This document shows positions 50,730 to 58,528 of a stretch of 64,000 bases of DNA, in pieces (position 1 is the first letter of the stretch; every line of letters starts with the position of its first letter). A program made the translations under genes and the position numbers. The DNA is from Sinohyriopsis cumingii (lineage: Eukaryota > Mollusca > Bivalvia > Unionida > Unionidae): the NCBI GenBank assembly GCA_028554795.2, contig CM068835.1:34256901-34320900 (forward strand), read 5' to 3'. The notes under the pieces were generated by a model. That model had not been told where the DNA came from and did not search any database. It worked only from the letters and a program-made list of their open reading frames with translations.

Positions 50730-50938
50730 CTTTCTCATTTCATATAATATAACCCTAACTATACTCTTCACATACGCTAAGAAACCCATAATTTACTATT
50801 CACACCAACATACCTGAGCTCTTACAAACACACAAACACACACTTCCACTATTAATAAAGAGTTAGTGTTTATATTCACACTACTCTACCTACACACATT
50901 GGCAAATTAATAGTTATTTCTTTTCTAGAGTATTGGGT

Positions 50939-50954
50939 AGCCCTGAAAAGGGCT
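50939..50954 (-). terminator. Histone-type mRNA 3' stem-loop, gene 2
   Basis: The minus strand reads AGCCCTTTTCAGGGCT and then ACCCA, the canonical histone downstream flank, 30-45 bases after the stop at 50,984. A purine-rich AGAAAAGAAATAA follows at about 50,912-50,925, as expected for a U7-binding element. No AATAAA lies between stop and hairpin. Confidence 0.9.
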
Positions 50955-50983
50955 GTTTTGTTTGGAACTTCATGGGCACCTGG

Positions 50984-51322
50984 TTAATGGTGGCACCTTC
51001 CAGGCCTGGCGCCACATACACATCTTATCCCCCAGTTACTTTTTACCTTTTGGGGGGAGAGAGCAGAGGCAGGATATGTTGCTTCAGAATCCCAATTTTC
51101 ACTCTCTGGGATTTTGAAATTTCTTCTCTCCTTTTCCTCCTCCTCTTCTTTGCTTCTTCTTTCCTCTTTATATCTTCTTTCTTCTTCTTCTTTGTTTCTT
51201 CTTTCCTCCTCTCTTATCCTTCCCTCCTCGACAATGGCTTCCGCGGCCAGTTCATTTAATATGCGCCTGGCATATTCCAGATGCACATGAAGTTCCAACA
51301 GTTTCTCCAGTCTCGTGTTCAT
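50984..51322 (-). CDS. Terminal coiled-coil protein 2
   Basis: 112 residues, starting MNTRLEKLLELHVHLEYARR. A highly charged Glu/Arg/Lys helix covers about residues 35-68, followed by a C-terminal segment unlike that of protein 1, ending with three cysteines' worth of CVCGARPGRC. It is a tandem paralogue of genes 1 and 3: same promoter box, same ATG spacing (64 bases), same 3' structure, same N-terminal pattern (M-x-S/T-x-L-x-K-L). The charged middle is typical of drift in low-complexity regions, so homology rests mainly on the flanks. Function unknown. Confidence 0.8.
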   Translation of the reverse strand: MNTRLEKLLELHVHLEYARRILNELAAEAIVEEGRIREEERRNKEEEERRYKEERRSKEEEEEKERRNFKIPESENWDSEATYPASALSPQKVKSNWGIRCVCGARPGRCHH

Positions 51323-51371
51323 TTTTGGTGTTGATCAATCAACAAGGGTAGCTGGACTGCCGAACGAGTTT

Positions 51372-51415
51372 CAATTTATAGTGAAAGCGCGGACGTGATG
51401 GAAAACATCCCCCCT
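51372..51415 (-). promoter_or_regulatory. Promoter of coiled-coil gene 2
   Basis: The minus strand has a TATA box CACTATAAATTG (51,372-51,383) directly preceded by the conserved box GATGTTTTCCATCACGTCCG (within 51,386-51,415, G-run at its 5' side). A weaker second box, TTTAGGTCCGCGCG, lies near 51,465-51,480. Confidence 0.8.
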
Positions 51416-51765
51416 AATATAAAATTGATCTTACCTAGATCATGACCAAAAAAACAACAACAACGCGCGGACCTAAAAGAAACACTCGCTCACTTTTTTA
51501 TGCTACCCATCACTATTGTAAAATTTTTTATAAATCACTTTAATAGACTATCCACATAAGCAATCCAATCTAACCCCAAATATACACCTCAAACACCAAA
51601 AAGACTTAATTTTAATCTACTATCCTCACCAACTTACGTTAGCTCTTACAAACACACAAACACATGCCCTCACATTTTTTAAGAAAGAGTAAGTGTTTAT
51701 ATTCACACTACTCTACCTACACACATTGGCAAATGGATGGTTATTTCTTTTCTAGAGTATTGGGT

Positions 51766-51781
51766 AGCCCTGAAAAGGGCT
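51766..51781 (-). terminator. Histone-type mRNA 3' stem-loop, gene 3
   Basis: The minus strand reads AGCCCTTTTCAGGGCT and then ACCCA, 28-43 bases after the stop at 51,809, with AGAAAAGAAATAA downstream (about 51,739-51,752). The 70 bases beyond are nearly identical to those downstream of gene 2, showing recent tandem duplication or conversion of the whole 3' region. Confidence 0.9.
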
Positions 51782-51808
51782 GTTTTTTGTTTTTGCTATG
51801 GCATTCTT

Positions 51809-52174
51809 TTAGTTTCTAAGAATGCGATGTCCTCTGAGGATAGACTTTCTGGCAATAGGTCTGCTTCTTCGGAAAGAGAAGAAGAATTCTTTGGTGTCGA
51901 TACGACAATCGACAAAGCCTCTGTCAGCTTCAGGTTGCTGCTGTTGCTGCTGTTGCTGTTGTTGCTGCTGTTGCTGCTGTCTCTGAAGTCTGTACTTCTC
52001 TGTCCATTCTTCTTTCTCCCTGTTCATTTCTTCTCTGAAGAGCTCTTCTATCAGGTCTTCAGTGATTTTTAACATTCTCACATTCTCTATTTCTTCTGGT
52101 TTCGGTATCAGACTGTGTCTGACCCTATGCAGATTCACGTAGGCTTCGTTGAGCTTAGCTAGTTTGGAGCACAT
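51809..52174 (-). CDS. Terminal coiled-coil protein 3, with a polyglutamine run
   Basis: The start is the ATG at 52,174 (MCSKLAKLNEAYVNLHRVRH), 65 bases from the promoter box. The upstream in-frame TTG at 52,198 is not a plausible start. The protein has 121 residues with helical N-terminal half, then about 17 consecutive Gln encoded by mixed CAG/CAA codons (about residues 64-80), then a basic C-terminus with RRSRPIARKSILRG. Paralogue of genes 1 and 2. Function unknown. Confidence 0.8.
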   Translation of the reverse strand: MCSKLAKLNEAYVNLHRVRHSLIPKPEEIENVRMLKITEDLIEELFREEMNREKEEWTEKYRLQRQQQQQQQQQQQQQQQPEADRGFVDCRIDTKEFFFSFRRSRPIARKSILRGHRILRN

Positions 52175-52226
52175 CTTCTTAGGAGGATGAGTCGACAATG
52201 GATGGCTAGACTGGGAACAACCCGGT

Positions 52227-52268
52227 TCTTAAAGTGAAAGCGCGGACGTGAAGGAAAACATCCCCCCC
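52227..52268 (-). promoter_or_regulatory. Promoter of coiled-coil gene 3
   Basis: The minus strand has the box TGTTTTCCTTCACGTCCGCG (with G-run and GA before it, 52,239-52,268), followed by CACTTTAAGAA, a degenerate TATA, at 52,227-52,237. Confidence 0.75.
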
Positions 52269-52383
52269 ACACGGTTTTCGAGCCGCAACGTTCATGAGAG
52301 GGATAGTAAGAAATGAAAGAGCATCAATCCAACATTCTTCTAGCTAAACAAAAGACAAAGGCATTTTTTCTAAACACAACATT

Positions 52384-52389
52384 TTTATT
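52384..52389 (-). terminator. Polyadenylation signal of the capsid/protease block
   Basis: AATAAA on the minus strand, about 105 bases beyond the protease stop. There is no histone-type hairpin here. The rest of 52,270-52,492 is AT-rich with no gene. Confidence 0.55.
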
Positions 52390-52492
52390 CAAAAATCACT
52401 TAACACTAAACAACAACATTTTTAACAATAATCCAACACTTTAACATCAAACAATTTTTTCAAATCACAAACATTTTTTCTTCAATTACTAA

Positions 52493-53053
52493 CTACTTTG
52501 AACAGGGCTGACAACGTTGTGAATGAAATTGTGATTTCCACTGTTGGAAATCATTAGGCCATTGATGGACACTACGTTTCCTAGCTTGAGACAAAAGATA
52601 AGCATAATGGTCACAAAACCATCGATCTACTTTCACATCGTTTCTAGCAGAAGACCGAGGATCGAAATGAGTCACTAAATGTTCTAAGGAAAAGCCCAGG
52701 CTGCGATGATGCAGAAAATACACACAGTACTGTCCACACACCAAGGAATCTGTGCCTTGTAATTTCACGTTATTGAATCGGGTGGTTTGAGCATTTCTTC
52801 TCATAAAGTCGATGATATCGTCTTCCAAGGGGGGCAATCCATACGAATCGAAATATTCCACACATCCTTCTTGAGGAAAGTAGACGGCTACCCAGTGGGT
52901 TCCTGGGAGATGACTATCGTCCGTGTTGATCACGTAAGCTTGATGGTCTTTAGGTTTGCGATGAGGGAGTTCATCTTTAGCACAGACGACGGGATTCCAA
53001 GAAGACGTATACGAACTGTGGTTCAAAAGGTAATAAAGTTCCCAGGTATCCAT
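52493..53053 (-). CDS. PRO: Adenain-like cysteine protease (virion maturation)
   Basis: 186 residues, close to the roughly 200 of adenovirus protease. The catalytic set is visible: His53 in GTHWVAVYF, Asp69 in EYFDSYG, Gln99 in LQGTDS, and Cys106 in LVCGQYC, matching the adenain order His, Asp/Glu, Gln, Cys. In adenoviruses and Mavericks this enzyme cleaves core and capsid precursors after DNA packaging. Candidate target sites are present in two neighbouring proteins here. It is the last gene of the capsid block, 22 bp after the Cys/His gene, with a poly(A) signal beyond. All catalytic positions are intact. Confidence 0.95.
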   Translation of the reverse strand: MDTWELYYLLNHSSYTSSWNPVVCAKDELPHRKPKDHQAYVINTDDSHLPGTHWVAVYFPQEGCVEYFDSYGLPPLEDDIIDFMRRNAQTTRFNNVKLQGTDSLVCGQYCVYFLHHRSLGFSLEHLVTHFDPRSSARNDVKVDRWFCDHYAYLLSQARKRSVHQWPNDFQQWKSQFHSQRCQPCSK

Positions 53054-53075
53054 TGTTTTGTGTTTGTTTTCTTCT

Positions 53076-53582
53076 TCACAGGTAATAATAAGTCGTCAAT
53101 TCGATCCTGACTTTTTGCTTGAAAATGTCTGACGAATAAACGGTTATTCGTTCTGTTTCCTCACTCTGATTCAGGAGAGCTTCGATACGATGGATCTCTT
53201 GAGTGGTTAATGGTGGACAAGAATGTTCACGCAAGTCTTTATACCACTGGTGCAACACGTCTTTGTTCGAGATGAGACTCCAAGCTTCGTCCAGATACTC
53301 GTCCAATTTTTCTTCTTGACTTAACATTAGGCATTTATCGTGTTGAATTTGACTGGGATGATCGTTTTGACATCCATAACAATTTTTCTTGATCAATTCC
53401 GTCATTTTGTCGACCAAGTGTTTGGCAAAACAGCAGACTAAATGGGCTTCTTGTTCTGGCCATCTCGACTTCATCATGATATCTTCTTCGTCTTTGTCTT
53501 GAGATTCTTCTCCTTCCACGGTCTTCTTACATTCCATCTCCAAAGTTTCTCCACTAGGTAAAGAGGGATAACAGTCTTCCAT
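53076..53582 (-). CDS. Conserved Maverick protein with Cys/His cluster, function unknown
   Basis: 168 residues. An acidic N-terminus is followed by a helical region and the cluster CYGCQNDHPSQIQHDKC (Cys68, Cys71, His75, His81, Cys84), probably a metal site. I have seen this C-x2-C-x3-H-P-S-Q pattern in other invertebrate Maverick and adintovirus gene sets next to capsid genes, but no function is known to me. It sits 6 bp after the capsid stop and 22 bp before the protease, so all three are probably expressed together. ATG at 53,582. Confidence 0.8.
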   Translation of the reverse strand: MEDCYPSLPSGETLEMECKKTVEGEESQDKDEEDIMMKSRWPEQEAHLVCCFAKHLVDKMTELIKKNCYGCQNDHPSQIQHDKCLMLSQEEKLDEYLDEAWSLISNKDVLHQWYKDLREHSCPPLTTQEIHRIEALLNQSEETERITVYSSDIFKQKVRIELTTYYYL

Positions 53583-53588
53583 GGCTTT

Positions 53589-54896
53589 CTAATAATCTAG
53601 AATGACTTCTCTCAAACTGTTGATTTCTATGGTATTATCGAATTCTGCATACAGGATGACGTTCACTGTCACTGGTAGTTTATCTGCAAACTGAAGTTCC
53701 ACACGAATCTGGCCAGATTTTATAGGGTGGAAATGTCCCTCGTCGCTGCCTTGGTCTGGAGTGAAATCGAAAGCCCACAAAGCATAGCCTCCTGCATAAT
53801 CGTCATACTCAATGCCGTGACTGGTGTTGGTTCCTAACTGACCGGTGGCTTCGTACAGGGACAAGTACGATCTCAAGTAATTCATCTTCTTGTCACTAAA
53901 GTCAGGTTCGAAAGGTCGGGTACACAAGGTCTTGCCATCACGACTGACTTCGACTTTCTTCACGTTGAAGTGTTGAAAGTTGAAAGGATTTTCTTTGAAG
54001 GCTCCGTTGAAGGCTGAATTCGAGACCATACCAAGGATTAAACGCTTGGGTAACTGTCCTTGGAACAGATGATCTTCGGCTATGGATTGAAGGTTAGCGG
54101 GAATGGTGAACGTTTTCACTTCCACACGTCGTATGGGATACTTGGCGGTTGTTCTGCTCAACGTTTGACTGATGTCGTTACCTACTTTGGGTAACACTTC
54201 CACGCGTCGTACGTAGAGTTTGGCCTCCTGGATTATGCTTTTAGGAGCCTTAGCAGGATCAGCAGCTATCAAATGGAAAGCGGCACTGCTGCGATTCAGT
54301 CTCAAGCGGACATTCACCCCGTTCAGCAAATATTTCTCTTGCAACCACATGTCCAAATGCAAACGATCCATCAGTTCTAAACTCTTCTTCTCTAAGATTT
54401 TGCTTTCTCTTGCCTCAAAGCCGGAATTGCTTCCATCTGTTTTTTCGAACTTGCCCGCTTCGTCAGCTACCCACAGCACGCAGGCATTGAGATGACTATC
54501 CTTGGCATCTATTCCGTACGTCAAGAGATTTTCCAAGTAGGCACGGTAAGGGTATGTATCCATGCTGCTGCTGACTAGTTTGTTATTCAAGTACAAATCC
54601 ACTGAGCTGAACAAGGAATGCATGAAATTGTTGACGGGAGCTATTTCGTCAGCGTCATCTACTCCACTATCATCTTTTTCTAGAACTTGGACTTTCAAGT
54701 ACAAGTAACTGCTATTCAGATCGATGTAATCTTCGGGCTGCCCCTTGATTTCAAATTCGATGGGAGCGGAATCGGTCAGTGAGGAGATGGGGTGAAATTC
54801 CACCCACTGGGATTCTTGCATGGTCATCATGGTGGGGGGCATGGCAAACAGATCCAGTTCCGTCTTGGAACAGGCGCAAGACTCTCGGTGCATCAT
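53589..54896 (-). CDS. MCP: Maverick major capsid protein (double jelly roll, hexon-like)
   Basis: 435 residues, within the usual range for the short Maverick capsid family annotated in animals as F54H12.2-like. Landmarks: FHPISSL, EFEIKGQPEDYIDLNSSYLY (about residues 46-66), VNNFMHSLFSSVDLYLNNK, TYPYRAYLENLLTYG, and a C-terminal VNVILYAEFDNTIEIN. The family forms the trimeric hexon-like capsomer. The start is MMHRESC at 54,896, since the relic copies keep the same initiator. The frame is fully open, whereas two decayed copies lie at 31.9-33.0 and 41.4-42.0 kb. It lies between the core protein (19 bp upstream) and the Cys/His gene (6 bp downstream). Confidence 0.95.
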   Translation of the reverse strand: MMHRESCACSKTELDLFAMPPTMMTMQESQWVEFHPISSLTDSAPIEFEIKGQPEDYIDLNSSYLYLKVQVLEKDDSGVDDADEIAPVNNFMHSLFSSVDLYLNNKLVSSSMDTYPYRAYLENLLTYGIDAKDSHLNACVLWVADEAGKFEKTDGSNSGFEARESKILEKKSLELMDRLHLDMWLQEKYLLNGVNVRLRLNRSSAAFHLIAADPAKAPKSIIQEAKLYVRRVEVLPKVGNDISQTLSRTTAKYPIRRVEVKTFTIPANLQSIAEDHLFQGQLPKRLILGMVSNSAFNGAFKENPFNFQHFNVKKVEVSRDGKTLCTRPFEPDFSDKKMNYLRSYLSLYEATGQLGTNTSHGIEYDDYAGGYALWAFDFTPDQGSDEGHFHPIKSGQIRVELQFADKLPVTVNVILYAEFDNTIEINSLREVILDY

Positions 54897-54915
54897 TTTT
54901 TGTTGTTGCTGTGTC

Positions 54916-55335
54916 TCAATAATCGAAAACGTCTAAGTCTCGAACGGTTCTTCTTTTCTTGGCCTTTCTCGCTTGAAGTCTGGTGAAAGGGTGTTTTCTT
55001 CTTCGTCGTCTCTTTCTGCCTTGTCCTTGCTGAATGCTTGACTCGGTAGCGTGCAGGGCATTTATAGGTGTGTCTCGTCGGTCCAAAATGTCTTTGCCCG
55101 TTTGCAGCAAGACATTTTTGCCTGCCCTCATGAAGGCTTCTTTAGGGTTTTGTTTGTCGATGATGACATTTTGGAGAAATTCTTTGCCTTGTGTCAGTGC
55201 CGCATCTTTCAAGGCGTGCAATCCGCGTGTCACCATCGGTTTCAACACTGGGGCCACCGAACGAAAGGCCGATTTTAACATGTCTCCTAAACCGTGTCCT
55301 CGCTGTCGAGCCACCCCTTGGTACACTGGATACAT
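54916..55335 (-). CDS. Basic virion core protein, adenovirus pX/pVII-like
   Basis: 139 residues. N-terminus MYPVYQGVARQRGHGLGDML, a helical middle, then GQGRKRRRRRKHPF and a second basic run KAKKRR. Small, basic and next to the capsid gene, it resembles the DNA-condensing core proteins of adenoviruses and their Maverick counterparts. Two spots fit the adenain consensus (M/I/L/N/Q)-x-G-x-G: QRGHG (residues 11-15) and QQGQG just before the Arg run, so the protease may release the basic tail. The same basic segment survives in both relics. Confidence 0.75.
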   Translation of the reverse strand: MYPVYQGVARQRGHGLGDMLKSAFRSVAPVLKPMVTRGLHALKDAALTQGKEFLQNVIIDKQNPKEAFMRAGKNVLLQTGKDILDRRDTPINALHATESSIQQGQGRKRRRRRKHPFTRLQARKAKKRRTVRDLDVFDY

Positions 55336-55342
55336 GACTTAC

Positions 55343-56278
55343 TTACGAGTCGTGAGAGAACCGTTTTCGAAAATGGAGTTTCACCGTGACTTTTCCTTTG
55401 GTGAATGGAATATTTTGCCCCAAATCTCCTTTTATAGCAATGTTGACCGTGTCCAAGTACGACTTGCTGACGGGTAAATAGTGAGGATGGACAAATTCGC
55501 GGTGAACGTGGTAAGTGTTTCCACCTTCCTCGTCAGCGTTTGTGGCAGAATCCACTTTGAAAGGAATGACACGCAGTAACGGCACGGAGGTGTGTCCCAC
55601 CACGTTGTACTCCACTATATCGGAATACACAAAGATCAAATTCAGTCCTTGGTTCAGTTCTACCGGGAAACGAAAATACCTGGCAAAAATATCGTTGTCG
55701 GAAATGACTGGCAATTCGTTTTTCTTTATCATGACCATTCTCATCTCCGTGTCACCGCCCAATATGTCAAACAATTCAGGACAAAATAAGAAAGACATGA
55801 ATTTTTTGGACCCCTCAGAAAATTTCATCAGAAAGCGACGAGCTATTTTGTGGTATTCCAGGGTGACACTTTTTTGGACATTACTCAAAGCTTTATGGAA
55901 CACGCCATTAAACCTGGAAGCTATGGCGCTGACCAAATGATGACCACTGAAATAATATCCTGGGAGAATGGACAAGTTGTAGGTCCACGTTTTAAGTTTG
56001 TCATCATAGGTTCTATTGGTAGATGTGCCAATTTTATCCAACTCCCCTTGCAATTGTTGGTCATGAACTTCCACCTTAAACCAATTTTGCTGGGCAATGA
56101 TATTTTGGACTTGGGTTGGGTGAATCATTTCCACTAAAGCCACTTCCCAATGGGCTTCGTGATCTAAGGGGATGGCTTGAGGTAATTTGGCCGTGTAACA
56201 GCACAACGTGTTGTTGGGAAACACCTCCATGGAACTGTCACTGGGTAAGGTTAAGTAAAATTGGTTTTGGTGACTCAT
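55343..56278 (-). CDS. Maverick minor capsid (penton-like, single jelly roll) protein
   Basis: 311 residues. The N-terminal FYLTLPSDSSMEVFPNNTL, followed by AKLPQAIPLDHEAHWEVALV and EMIHPTQVQN, is the signature of the Maverick penton family, which fills the five-fold vertices. The C-terminal part carries FVYSDIVEYNVVGHTSVPLL and the end motif VTVKLHFRKR. ATG at 56,278 overlaps the TGA of the membrane-protein gene by four bases (ATGA). The core protein follows after 7 bp. The frame is intact. Confidence 0.9.
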   Translation of the reverse strand: MSHQNQFYLTLPSDSSMEVFPNNTLCCYTAKLPQAIPLDHEAHWEVALVEMIHPTQVQNIIAQQNWFKVEVHDQQLQGELDKIGTSTNRTYDDKLKTWTYNLSILPGYYFSGHHLVSAIASRFNGVFHKALSNVQKSVTLEYHKIARRFLMKFSEGSKKFMSFLFCPELFDILGGDTEMRMVMIKKNELPVISDNDIFARYFRFPVELNQGLNLIFVYSDIVEYNVVGHTSVPLLRVIPFKVDSATNADEEGGNTYHVHREFVHPHYLPVSKSYLDTVNIAIKGDLGQNIPFTKGKVTVKLHFRKRFSHDS

Positions 56279-56691
56279 AATTCTAGAGTTCTGTGGCTGT
56301 CCGAGGGGATATTACTGGACGTCAGAGGCGTGTCTCCGCCCAAAATGGGGTTCTGGTTGTGGTTGTTGTTGAAGTGGTGACTGGCACTGGCACTGGACAC
56401 AACGTTCCCGTTTGAGGAGAATTTCAGGGAGGGATTGGGAAGTAGGTAACCGATGCAACTGCTCAATAAAATGGTCCACAATTGTTTGTCTCCTTGTTGC
56501 AAACTCAAATTGGCGATGGCTGCCCCGATGACACAATACACCACGAAGATTTGGCAGAAAAAGACGATTTGCGTTTTAGGCACACGTTCTCCACACCACA
56601 CCCACAAGGGTTGTTTTTGTAAATCTTGCACAGAAGAACTAGGGGAAGAAGGACTGGTCGACGTAGCTGCGTCTGCTGTGTGAAAGGGCAT
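56275..56691 (-). CDS. Small two-segment membrane protein of Mavericks
   Basis: The start is the ATG at 56,691 (MPFHTADAATS). The in-frame GTG at 56,700 is unlikely. 138 residues: Ser/Thr-rich N-terminus, WVWCGERVPKTQ, then a hydrophobic segment IVFFCQIFVVYCVIGAAIA, a short loop, and a second one, LWTILLSSCIGYLLPNP. The pattern (W..C...VPK, QIF.VY, IGYLLPNP) is one I know from genes beside F54H12.2-like capsids in many invertebrates. Its role is unknown, perhaps a virion membrane or assembly protein. The stop overlaps the penton ATG. Confidence 0.82.
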   Translation of the reverse strand: MPFHTADAATSTSPSSPSSSVQDLQKQPLWVWCGERVPKTQIVFFCQIFVVYCVIGAAIANLSLQQGDKQLWTILLSSCIGYLLPNPSLKFSSNGNVVSSASASHHFNNNHNQNPILGGDTPLTSSNIPSDSHRTLEL

Positions 56692-56696
56692 GATGG

Positions 56697-57809
56697 TCAC
56701 TTCTTCTTTTTATAGTCGATGACTTGCGAAGCGTCGATCCAAGAATCGAAACTGGGTGGATATCCTTTCCAACGTACTTTGACTTCTTTGACACGTCGTT
56801 TGCCCACTTTACGGGTTCTGCGTTCGAGAATGCTTTCGATGTCGTACACGTCGTCTTCTTTTTTGGTGACACGTTGTAACTCGGGCAAATAAAACGTTCC
56901 TTTGAGTACTTCTCCGTTCATGTCTTCCAATTTATAGACGGCAGGATGACGGCCATGTACTCGTCCAGTGACGCGAAACAGTTCGGTCGTCCAGTTAGGT
57001 AAGTAACCTTTGTCGAAAGTGCGTTTGGTTTTGCCAATGCGCACCCAATCTCCTACGGTCAACTCTCCACTTTTCTTGGGGACAGCCCTCGTCGGGGACG
57101 TACCGAACAGGCGCTCGAACACCAGCACTTCGTTGTCGGGAGTCACGTCTTGCGGGGCACGTCCGATGCTTCGATGGTAAGATTGGTTGTACGCTTGCAC
57201 CAGGTGCGGTAAGATGTCGATGTACTTCAGAGTGTGGTGATGCGTAAAATATTTCCACATGCGTTCTTTCAAAGTGCGTTGAAAACGTTCCACGATGCTG
57301 GCTTTGGTTTCGGGATTCTCGGTGGTAAAAAAATGAATGTCACGTTTCTTTAATTCTTTTTGGAAAGCTTGATTCAGAAATTCGGTGCCTTTGTCCGTTT
57401 GCCATCGAAGAGGGCGACGACCGCTTTGTTTCAACACCCGTTGCAGGGCTCGCACTAACTCGCTGCTGGATTTGGAAGTCAAGGGTACGACCCAGGCAAA
57501 TTTGGAAAAGACGTCGATGACACAAAACAAATATTTGTAACCACGATTGTAGCTGGCCAAATGAGAGACATCGGCTAAATCGGCTTGCCATTGATGATCG
57601 ATACCTTCCACTCGGGTGCGACTTCTGGCAAACTTGCGTCGAATGGGTTTGTGTAAAGTGTAGGTAGCTTGTTCTTGTAACCATCGTTGCACTTGAGGTA
57701 AACGGAGACTTTTCAGTCGCGTTTTGGCAGCACGATACAATTTTTGAACTCCTGCGTAACCTGCAGGATGCGAGGGATCGTAGTAAATGCTAGCTAAGAC
57801 TTTTTCCAT
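56697..57809 (-). CDS. INT: Retroviral-type DDE integrase with C-terminal chromodomain
   Basis: The start is the ATG at 57,809 (MEKVLASIYYDPSHPAGYAG). The GTG 36 bp upstream is disregarded. 370 residues. The rve core has Asp77 (WQADLAD), Asp139 (QTDKGTEF) and Glu174 (ASIVERF), with 34 residues between the last two, as in active integrases. Then come YLPNWTTELFRV, and a chromodomain at about residues 318-365 (YDIESILERR to VRWKGYPPSFDSWI). Integrases of this type insert Mavericks and adintoviruses, and the chromodomain may steer insertion to marked chromatin. The frame and catalytic set are intact. Confidence 0.95.
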   Translation of the reverse strand: MEKVLASIYYDPSHPAGYAGVQKLYRAAKTRLKSLRLPQVQRWLQEQATYTLHKPIRRKFARSRTRVEGIDHQWQADLADVSHLASYNRGYKYLFCVIDVFSKFAWVVPLTSKSSSELVRALQRVLKQSGRRPLRWQTDKGTEFLNQAFQKELKKRDIHFFTTENPETKASIVERFQRTLKERMWKYFTHHHTLKYIDILPHLVQAYNQSYHRSIGRAPQDVTPDNEVLVFERLFGTSPTRAVPKKSGELTVGDWVRIGKTKRTFDKGYLPNWTTELFRVTGRVHGRHPAVYKLEDMNGEVLKGTFYLPELQRVTKKEDDVYDIESILERRTRKVGKRRVKEVKVRWKGYPPSFDSWIDASQVIDYKKKK

Positions 57810-57829
57810 TTTTTGTGTGGATTGGTGTG

Positions 57830-58474
57830 TTAATAAGGCACCCACTCTTGGAAGAGGCTACTCTTTTTCTCTTGGGGTATTTTCTTGGATTGCAAGGCTT
57901 TTCGTGTGCGACCGGCAATAGGTGTCGAAGAGGAGGAGGAGGATGTCTGAGCGGGGGATATCGGTTCTTGTTTCACTTCTGTCTTCACTTCTGTCTTCAC
58001 TTTCTTTTTCTCTTGTGAGGAAGAAGGGGTGGCCATCATCTTTTTAATCCATCCAATTCTGGAGGTAGGTGGTGTTGTTAACTTGCGTACTTTTTCTGGT
58101 GGAGTTTGAAACCCTTCTTCTTCTTCTTTTCCTTTTTCTGTCTTGGTCACGGGTACTGGTGGTACTGGTACTGGTACTGGTGATGGTGCTGGACTTTTCA
58201 TCAAGGTCTTAAAATCTTTCAAAGTGGGTAGAGCTGTTTCGTCTAAAGCTTTCTGGTGAAAGAGTTGCAGTCTTTGTAAGAGTTGACCGTACTTTTGCGA
58301 TTTTTCTGTTTCGGACAAATCTTGGCGATCCAGCAAGGATTGCAATTCGTGTTGTAACTGGGACATCTCGCTCAAATTGGGATTGGGAGGTAAATGCGGG
58401 GTGCGTTGTTCTTGCCACCGATGGTATTCCATCCATCGTTTGTAAGGCACTAAAGCTAGTTTTCGTCCTTCCAT
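57830..58474 (-). CDS. Conserved Maverick protein of unknown function, Pro/Lys-rich middle
   Basis: 214 residues. The N-terminal 90 residues, starting MEGRKLALVPYKRWMEYHRW, are predicted helical (SQLQHELQSLLDRQDLSETE). The middle has repeated PVPVP, and the rest is Lys/Ser-rich and probably disordered. It ends in SLFQEWVPY. I do not recognise a named family. It lies 20 bp upstream of the integrase and downstream of the hydrophobic-tail protein. A TATA-like GATAAAAAGG lies about 45-55 bases upstream of the ATG. Confidence 0.75.
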   Translation of the reverse strand: MEGRKLALVPYKRWMEYHRWQEQRTPHLPPNPNLSEMSQLQHELQSLLDRQDLSETEKSQKYGQLLQRLQLFHQKALDETALPTLKDFKTLMKSPAPSPVPVPVPPVPVTKTEKGKEEEEGFQTPPEKVRKLTTPPTSRIGWIKKMMATPSSSQEKKKVKTEVKTEVKQEPISPAQTSSSSSSTPIAGRTRKALQSKKIPQEKKSSLFQEWVPY

Positions 58475-58517
58475 GGGGTTGTCAGGGGTGAATTCTGAGA
58501 TCTTGGGACTTCCGAAG

Positions 58518-58528
58518 GCCTTTTTATC
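58518..58528 (-). promoter_or_regulatory. TATA-like box of the 58,474 gene
   Basis: The minus strand reads GATAAAAAGGC, overlapping the stop of the upstream gene, 44-54 bases before the ATG. Confidence 0.5.

Noticed and set aside
50175-51259. Plus-strand frames rich in Phe, Leu and Ser (50,175-50,429; 50,933-51,259; also 51,737-52,072)
   Set aside because: They are antisense shadows of the Glu/Lys- and Gln-rich minus-strand coiled-coil genes.
55034-55940. Plus-strand frames of 95-147 codons opposite the core and penton genes
   Set aside because: Antisense shadows of intact minus-strand genes with recognised families.
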